Assembly: GCA_030064795.1 (NCBI GenBank)
Contig: JASJEI010000392.1
Span: 1 to 7,590, forward strand
Length of the DNA: 7,590 nt
Direction: 5' to 3'
DNA from: Pleurocapsa sp. MO_226.B13
Lineage (GTDB): Bacteria; Cyanobacteriota; Cyanobacteriia; Cyanobacteriales; Xenococcaceae
Shown one piece after another: positions 1 to 4,901 of the stretch (positions are counted from its first letter, which is position 1; every line of letters begins with the position of its first letter). The position numbers and the translations under genes were made by a program. Below the pieces are notes generated by a model. It had not been told where the DNA came from. It saw nothing but the letters and a program-made list of their open reading frames with translations, and ran no database searches.

Positions 1-91
1 TTCCAACTTCGGGTTAATCAATGAGAATTCTTTGAGCTGCACTTTTTTCTTTTCTGAAAATCATCCTCACTTTACTTGATTTTGGGCTTAA

Positions 92-265
92 ACAAGAAGT
101 ATTGGGCTGCTACCCCCGACACAATTCGATAACTCGATCTATGTTCATGTGGGACAGGCTTGGTCATTTGTGAATCAAACAGGAGATTTGAGTCCCAATC
201 ATCAATTAGCTGCCTATCAAGCGACGATAGATGAAGAAATGGAAACATCTGAACCTCTTTTTTAG
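92..265 (+). pseudogene. Possible 3' remnant of an unidentified gene
   Basis: An open frame of 57 codons with no good start runs from just after an in-frame TAA (89-91) to a TAG at 263-265. Its second half reads like a real protein C-terminus: IYVHVGQAWSFVNQTGDL, then a segment containing AAYQATIDEEMETSEPLF. The upstream part is less protein-like, and a second frame is open over 36-170, so a frameshift near 100-130 is possible. I do not recognise the family. The opposite strand also has a 66-codon frame here, which looks less protein-like and is probably its shadow. Confidence 0.25.
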
Positions 266-428
266 TAGGCATTAAGATTGATTTGAGGGATAAATGTCAT
301 TGTGAGGAAGTAATGAGTCTAGAGTAATAAGTCTTATTCTCCCTTGTCTTATCCCATCCATTAATTCAAAATTCAGTAGAGGGAAAAATCATTTCGCTTC
401 ATAGCACTCGCTAAATAACCAAAGTAAA
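266..428. other. AT-rich intergenic stretch upstream of the toxin-antitoxin operon
   Basis: No coding frame or RNA gene is visible here. The only structure is a near-palindrome around 322-341 (AATAAG t CTTATT, flanked by GAG/CTC). Its one-base loop makes it a poor terminator. The stretch probably carries the upstream part of the toxin-antitoxin promoter. Confidence 0.4.
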
Positions 429-450
429 TGTTATATAATTGGTTATAACA
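429..450 (+). promoter_or_regulatory. Operator palindrome over the -10 box of the toxin-antitoxin promoter
   Basis: TGTTATA (429-435) and TATAACA (444-450) form a perfect 7-bp inverted repeat with an 8-bp spacer. A consensus -10 box, TATAAT, lies at 434-439 inside it. No convincing -35 box is present; the 17-bp position is CTAAAT (411-416). Antitoxins with AbrB-type DNA-binding domains usually repress their own operon by binding palindromes over the promoter, so this is the likely autoregulatory operator. Transcription would start near 446, so the antitoxin must start at the ATG at 472 and not at the in-frame TTG at 439. Confidence 0.6.
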
Positions 451-471
451 ACATCGAACTCCAACAAAAAC

Positions 472-693
472 ATGAAATTAAAAGTGACTACAGTTGGCAA
501 TTCAACTGGGGTAATATTGCCCAAAGAACTTCTCGAAAAACTACGCGTTAGTAAAGGAGATACCCTTTTTGTCACTGAAACCCCCAGAGGCGTTGAACTT
601 AGTCCTTATGATGAAGAATTTGCCAAACAAATGGAAATAGCCGAATCGATTATGCGTGAAGATCGAGATGTACTAAGAAAATTAGCCGAATGA
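472..693 (+). CDS. AbrB/MazE-family antitoxin (partner of Doc)
   Basis: A 73-residue protein read from the ATG at 472. Residues 1-48 form a swapped-hairpin AbrB DNA-binding domain: MKLKVTTVGNSTGVILPKEL, then LEKLRVSKGDTLFVTETPRGVEL. The charged helical tail (49-73) would bind and neutralise the toxin. This matches the small AbrB-like antidotes known to pair with Doc toxins in place of Phd. An in-frame TTG at 439 would add 11 residues, but it lies inside the promoter palindrome and before the family's usual start. The stop codon overlaps the toxin start as ATGA, so the two genes are translationally coupled. The protein probably binds DNA as a dimer, both repressing the operon and helping the antitoxin-toxin complex to do so. 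There is no clear ribosome binding site, which is common in cyanobacteria. Confidence 0.88.
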   Translation: MKLKVTTVGNSTGVILPKELLEKLRVSKGDTLFVTETPRGVELSPYDEEFAKQMEIAESIMREDRDVLRKLAE

Positions 694-1076
694 TTACACC
701 TGTCTGGGTAGAAGAAGCTGTCGCGATCGCTATTCATCGTCGCCAGTTAGCAGAACATGGTGGTAGTGATGGGATTAGAGATAAAGGATTATTAGAATCT
801 GCGCTTTGCAGACCTAAAAATCAGCTTGCATATGGCGATCCAACTATCTTTGATTTAGCAGCAGCTTATGGATATGGAATTGCCAATAATCATCCTTTTG
901 TTGATGGAAATAAAAGAACCTCTTATGTTGTCATGCGAACTTTTCTAAAATTGAATGGCTACGATATTCAAGCATCAGCAGAGGAAAAATATGAGGTCTG
1001 GATACGTCTTGCCGATAGTCAGTTAAATGAAGCTGAGTTAGCGCAGTGGATCGAAGAGAAGTCTATAAACATTTAG
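690..1076 (+). CDS. doc: Doc (death-on-curing) family toxin, Fic fold
   Basis: A 128-residue protein, the usual size for Doc. The Fic/Doc active-site motif is intact at residues 68-77: HPFVDGNKRT, with H68, D72, N74, K75 and R76. The N-terminal pattern GSDGIRDKGLLESALCRP is also typical. Phage P1 Doc is a kinase that phosphorylates translation factor EF-Tu at one threonine and stops protein synthesis; the same action is expected here but not shown. The Fic inhibitory helix is absent, as in other Doc proteins, so the partner antitoxin must inhibit it. The gene overlaps the antitoxin stop by four bases. A HIP1 octamer inside it (723-730) suggests long residence in cyanobacterial DNA. Its stop lies only 12 bp from the inserted element, so the transcript probably ends at the hairpin at 1169-1195. 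Confidence 0.9.
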   Translation: MITPVWVEEAVAIAIHRRQLAEHGGSDGIRDKGLLESALCRPKNQLAYGDPTIFDLAAAYGYGIANNHPFVDGNKRTSYVVMRTFLKLNGYDIQASAEEKYEVWIRLADSQLNEAELAQWIEEKSINI

Positions 1077-1088
1077 ATTGCCGATCGC

Positions 1089-1110
1089 CTAGAACACCGA
1101 TTCAGTAATC
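1089..1110 (+). repeat. Left terminal inverted repeat of the IS1182-like element
   Basis: This is the exact reverse complement of 3160-3181: CTAGAACACCGATTCAGTAA plus two more bases (TC). The match continues at about 60-70% for a further 30 bp inward. The outer CTAG may be target duplication and not part of the element. Confidence 0.75.
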
Positions 1111-1168
1111 AAAAACTAAAACTGATGTACTGTTGACTGGTTGAAATAAACGCTAAAAAGACGGAAAT

Positions 1169-1195
1169 AAATTCGCGAGTAAGCATCGCGAATTT
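1169..1195. terminator. Subterminal hairpin / bidirectional terminator at the left end
   Basis: AAATTCGCGA (1169-1178) pairs with TCGCGAATTT (1186-1195) around a 7-base loop. The plus strand has TTTTT at 1193-1197 and the minus strand has a looser T-rich run, so it could stop transcription both ways: the doc operon reading in, and the transposase gene reading out. Confidence 0.55.
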
Positions 1196-1286
1196 TTGCA
1201 GCAAAATAGAAAATTTTATTCGCGTTGATAATCGCAAACGAAGCGTAAGATTGATTAATTTTCTAGGTAAATTGACGTTTTGGCTA

Positions 1287-1991
1287 TTAAGCGCAATTGG
1301 GTAAGCTATTCAGCTCTGGTTCGTTGACCAACATTCTGGTCAAAACGTGAAGATTATGAACCACTGCTGTGCGACGTAAATCAAAGAGATTTTTGCGTAT
1401 TCCGATGTATCGAGCTTTATCACCTTGCCAACGACCAATATGAGACAAACTATGCTCTACAGCTACTCTTTTCCTTAATTGGGCGCGACCCGCAGCCGTT
1501 AATTGACGTTGGCGTAACTCAGCGATGAACTTCTCATCTCTGTGAATCGAGACACTACGTCCTTTCTTACTGGTAGTACACTTGGCTCTCTTGGGGCAAC
1601 TGGCACAGGTTGCTTGAGGAAACTGCACTTTGCCTCCTTCTCGAAAAGGTAAACTGACTTGATTAGGACAGGTAATTTTCCCTGATTCCCAATCTAAGAC
1701 AAAGGAAGATTTGGCAAATTTATTGCCGTTTGATACCCGCCAAGCTTTACAGTAAATCTTTAATTGTGGACTGCGATTTTTGACCCAAGAGCTACTTAGG
1801 TAAGCTCGGTCAATATGTAACTCGCTTAACGAAGCTTTCTGATGCTCCAGGTCAACAGCGAGTGCTTCAGTCACAGAAGCCTCTGCCAGATTAGCCATGG
1901 TAATACCAACGGCTCTTACCAACCCTGTATCCAAATCCTTCAAAATATGACGCTTATAACCATCAAACCTTTGGCTACGGTTTTTGCGTCC
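1287..1991 (-). pseudogene. IS1182-family transposase, C-terminal part
   Basis: This is the second half of the broken transposase. It is homologous in frame from about 1991 (GRKNRSQRFDGYKRH); the TTG at 1941-1943 would be the first possible start. Counting from that TTG (218 residues), it holds the rest of the DDE catalytic set: D45 in LHIDRAYLS and E163 in VAVEHSLSHIGRWQG. The latter leads into KARYIGIRKNLFDLRRTAVVHNL, the signature C-terminal stretch of this family. Cysteines C92, C113, C116 and C122 form the usual cluster between the second D and the E. Without the first catalytic aspartate, which lies in the other fragment, it cannot be an active transposase. It would only be made whole if the 71-bp insertion and the associated one-base frame change were reversed. 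Confidence 0.85.
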
Positions 1992-1997
1992 GGGAGA

Positions 1998-2068
1998 GGG
2001 GAGACAGCCTTAAGAGTCAACTTGTCGGTTGTGTGCAAGATTTAAAGGTCAATGAAGGCTGTCTCCCC
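1998..2068. mobile_element. 71-bp insertion with 14-bp perfect inverted ends (MITE-like)
   Basis: GGGGAGACAGCCTT (1998-2011) and AAGGCTGTCTCCCC (2055-2068) are perfect inverted repeats around a 43-bp core. The segment lies exactly where transposase homology breaks, between RHG and RKNRSQRFDGYK, and carries the TAA that ends the N-terminal frame. It encodes nothing. The size, the inverted ends and the placement inside a gene fit a miniature inverted-repeat element. No clean target duplication is visible; at most GGA stands just outside each end on the minus strand, and joining there leaves a one-base frame shift. Confidence 0.6.
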
Positions 2069-2959
2069 CTTCCACCCATGTCGCATTTCCTCATCTTCAA
2101 TCGTAATCCGTCGGTTTTTGGCAACTCCTTTTCGCAGTTTAACTTCACCCTTGGAGTCTACTTCTACATCTTGTGTCTCTATTTGTCGGGCAGTTTCTAA
2201 ACTAGAACTAACAACGGGATGAGACTGAGCATCAGCTTGCTTATCTAAACATTCTTCTACTTGCTGTAATACTCCTAAGACTCTAACTAATGCCAAATTC
2301 TTCTCATCGGGATTGTCCCAATTTAAATCCAACGCTGCTTTTAAACTCGATCCTGCCACTAAATCAGCTTCCATCTCAGAAGCAATTTCCGTCAACTCCC
2401 TCCCCTGCTGACGAGCTATCACGCTTAACGCTTTAGATAGAGCGTGTCCCAACAAATTATAGGTGTCTTCTACCTTTGCTGCTCCCCACAACGGAGAAGA
2501 ATCTAGGGCTGCTCGCAATTGTCGTGAACCAAAAAGTTTGGTTTTGTGAGCCAGTTCCACCGTTCTTTCTATCAATCTTCGGTCAAGTTGATGGATGATT
2601 AGAGCCTGTCGAAATCTTACCAAAGTGGCTTGAGAAAAAGGAGCTTGTTGACAATCAAGACAATTTACCACCAATTGCCAACGTCGATCCATAGTCAGAG
2701 ATTCAATCGCTTCGGCATCAGAAGCTTTAGTGTAGGCTTGTAGAATAACTGTTAATGCCAGTTGTGCTGGTGGTACAGGGGGGTGTCCTTTATCTGCTGC
2801 TGCATACATCTGGGATAGTTCATTTTGGAAGCTTTCGTCAAATAATAAGTGGCGGATTTCTCGTAAGAACACAAACAGTTTGGCTCGTTTGATGAGTTTA
2901 ACGATTTTCTGCTCTTGGTTTGATAACTCAATGGGCGGATTCCAAGGTTCTGGTCGCAT
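2042..2959 (-). pseudogene. IS1182-family transposase, N-terminal part
   Basis: A 305-residue fragment of a transposase that should be about 540 residues. The N-terminal half carries the DUF772-type helical domain typical of IS1182 and IS5-like transposases (about residues 20-125, with PPVPPAQLALTVILQAY and FSQATLVRFRQAL). The first catalytic aspartate, D153, follows in LRAALDSSPLWGAAKVEDTY. The frame is native up to EDEEMRHG; the last residues, roughly from WKGETAFIDL, come from the inserted 71-bp segment, whose TAA ends it. The ATG at 2957-2959 is the family's usual start. The other two catalytic residues are in the downstream fragment, so this piece has no transposition activity, though its DNA-binding half might still bind element ends. 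Confidence 0.87.
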
Positions 2960-3075
2960 AGAGTTTTTTCTTTTACTATCGATCGATCTTTGTTTATTTT
3001 ACCGATCGGCGAAGCTGGCACTGACGCGCTCGCTTTTCTCCACCACCAAAATCTCTATATATTTTATGTAACGAT

Positions 3076-3100
3076 AGTTCGCGAATCTTTTTTGCGAACT
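3076..3100. terminator. Subterminal hairpin at the right end, upstream of the transposase
   Basis: AGTTCGCGAA (3076-3085) pairs with TTTGCGAACT (3091-3100) around a 5-base loop, with one G-T pair, and a T-rich run follows on the plus strand (3101-3116). It sits about 81 bp inside the right end, mirroring the left hairpin at 80 bp. Structures of this kind in insertion sequences shield the transposase gene from transcription entering from outside, here from the DJ-1 operon. Confidence 0.45.
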
Positions 3101-3133
3101 TGTCTTCTTCTTTTTTAAGGGGATTCAAATCCC

Positions 3134-3559
3134 TCAACAACAAATCAGTCCTGCTTTTCGATTACTGAATCGGTGTTCTAGACCTGCTTGGGCGAGGATT
3201 AACGCACCCGTACAGACAGAAAGAACTTGCTCGGTATTAGGATAGAGCTTGTTAATCCATTGCAGAAGTGTTTTATTATGCATCTCTCTACGAGTACCAT
3301 AAGGTGTCCCATCAGCACGTCTACCTCCCCCTCCAGGCACGACCAAAATATCGGGTTGAGGGCAAGTTTCAAAAGTATAGTTGGGATTGATACTGAGGTT
3401 ATTTCTGGCAGAGATGGGGGTCTTTTCAGCCACGGTATAGACGTTAAAAGGGTCTGAACCATCCTGCTTCCCTGTTACCGAAAAAACTTCAAAAGGGCCG
3501 CAGAAGTCGAGGACTTCAACGTCATCAAAGATTAGGATAGCCACATTGCGTTGTTTCAT
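3134..3559 (-). CDS. DJ-1/PfpI family protein (isonitrile hydratase-like), 3' end cut off by the insertion sequence
   Basis: An open frame of 141 residues; intact relatives have about 190-230. Native sequence runs from residue 1 to about 126: an N-terminal strand and acidic loop (VAILIFDDVEVLDFCGPFEV), the glycine turn VPGGGG (74-79) and the nucleophile elbow SVCTGALILAQAGL with C116. In the family, AGL leads to a THW stretch and about 60-90 more residues; here codon 127 is the outer CTA of the element and the last 14 residues (EHRFSNRKAGLICC) are element sequence. The protein is therefore unlikely to fold or act. Intact relatives close to isonitrile hydratase and to the domain of AraC-like regulators share the DFCGPFEVF start. 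It begins 17 bp after the deformylase-like gene, with a purine-rich AAGAGA ahead of the ATG, so it is the third gene of the operon. Confidence 0.85.
   Translation of the reverse strand: MKQRNVAILIFDDVEVLDFCGPFEVFSVTGKQDGSDPFNVYTVAEKTPISARNNLSINPNYTFETCPQPDILVVPGGGGRRADGTPYGTRREMHNKTLLQWINKLYPNTEQVLSVCTGALILAQAGLEHRFSNRKAGLICC
3160..3181 (-). repeat. Right terminal inverted repeat of the IS1182-like element
   Basis: This is the exact reverse complement of 1089-1110. Read on the minus strand it continues the DJ-1/PfpI frame as LEHRFSN, which makes the fused tail of that protein. The outer CTAG (3178-3181) matches the one at the left border. Confidence 0.75.
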
Positions 3560-3576
3560 GACAATTTCTCTTCTAT

Positions 3577-4104
3577 TTAAATATGTTCGAGATTAGAGCG
3601 ATCGTAATTAGTAAACTGTTTTTGACTACGTAAAGCAAAAGAGGTGGGCGCGATCGCTTTGGAGACTGCTAAAATACCATCCAGGTGGTCGATCTCATGT
3701 TGCAATAATTCCGACAAATCACCATCAAGGTTTATCCTGTGTTGTTGCCAGTCGAGATCGCGATAAACAAGACGACAAGATTTATGTCTTTGTACTTTGA
3801 CAAGTAGTTCGGGAAAGCTCATGCAATCATCCCAAACCTCGAACATCGCTTCACTCTTAGCTTCAAAATAGGGATTAATCAAAACTACAGGTTTATCGAT
3901 ATGCAGATAAATTAACCTTTTCATAACTCCGATTTGAGGTGCAGCGATCGCTCGTCCCGCTCCCCATTTTTGGCGAAATGCCATCATAGTGTCGTGTAAG
4001 TCTATGATTACGGGTTTTAGCGATTCAATTTCTTCCTTTTTTATTTCTGCGCTTGTCTGGTAAAGCTGAGGATTTCCTAAAAGTAATACGTCGCGAACTG
4101 TCAT
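3577..4104 (-). CDS. Divergent peptide deformylase-like metalloenzyme
   Basis: A 175-residue protein with all three deformylase motifs in order. Motif 1 is GAGRAIAAPQIG (48-59, usual form GIGLAAPQ) with the catalytic glutamine Q57. Motif 2 is WDDCMSFP (91-98, usual form EGCLS) with metal ligand C94. Motif 3 is QHEIDHLDG (135-143) with ligands H136 and H140 and the catalytic E137. Family members remove formyl groups from N-formyl peptides, using Fe2+ or Zn2+, in the cytoplasm. The catalytic residues are intact, but the substrate-shaping positions of motifs 1 and 2 depart from the housekeeping Def pattern, so a different N-formyl substrate is plausible. The ATG overlaps the regulator stop as ATGA and has a good ribosome binding site, AAGGTG (4109-4114). 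Two HIP1 octamers lie in the gene. It is a second gene in a regulated operon, which fits a specialised paralogue. Confidence 0.85.
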   Translation of the reverse strand: MTVRDVLLLGNPQLYQTSAEIKKEEIESLKPVIIDLHDTMMAFRQKWGAGRAIAAPQIGVMKRLIYLHIDKPVVLINPYFEAKSEAMFEVWDDCMSFPELLVKVQRHKSCRLVYRDLDWQQHRINLDGDLSELLQHEIDHLDGILAVSKAIAPTSFALRSQKQFTNYDRSNLEHI

Positions 4105-4769
4105 GATTCACCTTCTGAGATTCTTAAACGTTCGATAGAAGCTTGCCAGTTGCTAGCTAGAGCTTTATTTGCTGCTTCTAAATTTTTTTCTTTTAGTGCT
4201 TCAATCAGCATTTGATGTTCCTCAAAAGAAGCTAAGAGTAAGTCAGCATCACTGAAATAAGCAACCTCGATACGTTGGTATTTGGTTTTAAGTTGTTCGA
4301 GTATGTTTCTCAGTTCGCTGTTATCGGCAGCATCAATTAAAACCCGATGAAACTTTTCATCTGCCTGCATCGCAGCCTGGGAATCATTGCTTTTTAGTGC
4401 TGCTTCAAGTCGATTATTTGCGTTTTGCATATGCTGAATATGCTGCGCTGAAATTTTGGCAAAGGCTAATGTCAAGGCAAGTTCTTCTAGTTTTTGAATA
4501 ATCGGATAGATAGATTCGGCATCTTTGAGCGCGATGGGAGCAACTTTAGTCCAACGATTAGCAGCAGTTTCAACTAAGCCTTCATCTTCAAGCTTCCGTA
4601 GGGCTTCTCTTACAGGTGTACGACTTACTCCTAATTGTGCTGCAAGTTCCTTATCTTTGAGCTTTTCGCCAGGCTCTAGATCCCCACAGACAATCCATTC
4701 ACGTAAAGATTCGTAAACCTCATTCCTGATAAATGTGCGGTTAAATATTTGGGTTTGAGGAATGGGCAT
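4101..4769 (-). CDS. GntR-family transcriptional regulator, FCD (FadR) subfamily
   Basis: A 222-residue protein. Residues 8-78 form a GntR winged helix-turn-helix with the standard run LEPGEKLKDKELAAQLGVSR, then TPVREALRKLEDEGLV. Residues 88-215 form an all-helical FCD ligand domain: the D137-EKF-H141 pair in ADEKFHRVLIDAADN and H185 in EEHQMLIEAL are its usual metal-binding positions. The histidine expected in the last helix appears as N207 (ASNWQAS), so the metal site may be incomplete. Such regulators usually repress an operon until a small organic acid or similar ligand binds. It heads a minus-strand operon, overlapping the deformylase-like gene by four bases. The palindrome over its promoter suggests self-repression. 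The ligand is unknown. Confidence 0.92.
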   Translation of the reverse strand: MPIPQTQIFNRTFIRNEVYESLREWIVCGDLEPGEKLKDKELAAQLGVSRTPVREALRKLEDEGLVETAANRWTKVAPIALKDAESIYPIIQKLEELALTLAFAKISAQHIQHMQNANNRLEAALKSNDSQAAMQADEKFHRVLIDAADNSELRNILEQLKTKYQRIEVAYFSDADLLLASFEEHQMLIEALKEKNLEAANKALASNWQASIERLRISEGES

Positions 4770-4798
4770 GAAAAATACAGGGAGTACTAATTAGCAAT

Positions 4799-4817
4799 CT
4801 GATATGTAATATATCAG
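4799..4817 (-). promoter_or_regulatory. Operator palindrome of the GntR-led operon
   Basis: CTGATAT (4799-4805) and ATATCAG (4811-4817) form a perfect 7-bp inverted repeat with a 5-bp spacer. It overlaps the -10 box of the promoter reading into the regulator gene, the classical position for repression. GntR-family dimers bind palindromes of this size. It is the only palindrome in the upstream region centred on the promoter. Confidence 0.6.
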
Positions 4818-4836
4818 TTTAACCGAAAATTGACAA
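4808..4836 (-). promoter_or_regulatory. Promoter of the GntR - deformylase - DJ-1 operon
   Basis: On the minus strand, the -35 box is TTGTCA (4831-4836; five of six consensus bases) and the -10 box is TATATT (4808-4813; five of six), separated by exactly 17 bp. Transcription would start near 4801, about 30 bases before the regulator ATG. Confidence 0.65.
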
Positions 4837-4864
4837 CTTATAATGGGCGATTAAAATCCTGTAG

Positions 4865-4901
4865 AGACGTAGTATATTACGTCTTGATATATTACGTCTT
4901 G
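4865..4901. repeat. Palindrome plus 15-bp tandem repeat at the end of miaB
   Basis: AGACGTA (4865-4871) and TACGTCT (4878-4884) form a hairpin with a 6-base loop. The segment TATATTACGTCTTG occurs at 4873-4886 and again at 4888-4901, a 15-bp tandem step. The second copy carries the miaB stop codon. It resembles short palindromic repeats scattered between genes in many cyanobacteria. It might also help end miaB transcription, but no T-run follows it on the minus strand. Confidence 0.55.

Larger units (their letters stand above)
1089..3181 (-). mobile_element. IS1182-like insertion sequence, about 2.1 kb, inactive
   Basis: The left end (1089-1110) and right end (3160-3181) are perfect 22-bp inverted repeats, and weaker similarity continues to about 1140 and 3130. 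Both borders carry CTAG. If that is a 4-bp target duplication, the element proper is 1093-3177 (2,085 bp) with 18-bp perfect ends beginning AACACCG. It encodes one transposase on the minus strand, broken into two frames by a 71-bp insertion. The left non-coding part (1111-1286) and the right one (2960-3159) each hold one strong hairpin and otherwise no gene. The right end cuts the DJ-1/PfpI gene at its codon 127. The IS1182 assignment rests on the transposase; the exact ends are inferred from the repeat. Confidence 0.75.

Noticed and set aside
72..272. 66-codon frame on the minus strand
   Set aside because: It lies opposite a more protein-like plus-strand frame, has no recognisable motif and no ribosome binding site.
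322..341. GAG-AATAAG / CTTATT-CTC near-palindrome as a terminator
   Set aside because: The one-base loop and lack of a T-run make a terminator unlikely; no gene clearly ends before it.
439..471. Upstream TTG start adding 11 residues to the antitoxin
   Set aside because: It lies inside the promoter palindrome, and the added residues (VITTSNSNKN) do not belong to the AbrB fold.
3119..3135. GGGGATTCAAATCCCTC resembling a tRNA T-arm
   Set aside because: No D-arm, anticodon arm or acceptor stem could be found upstream; the sequence lies inside the insertion sequence and is a short palindrome.
3199..3462. Overlapping 87- and 76-codon frames in the DJ-1 region, and similar frames in GntR, miaB and tnpB
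   Set aside because: They are shadows of well-supported genes and show no protein motif of their own.
4830..4844. TTGACA and TATAAT on the plus strand
   Set aside because: Both boxes are perfect, but they are separated by only 3 bp and no plus-strand gene follows.
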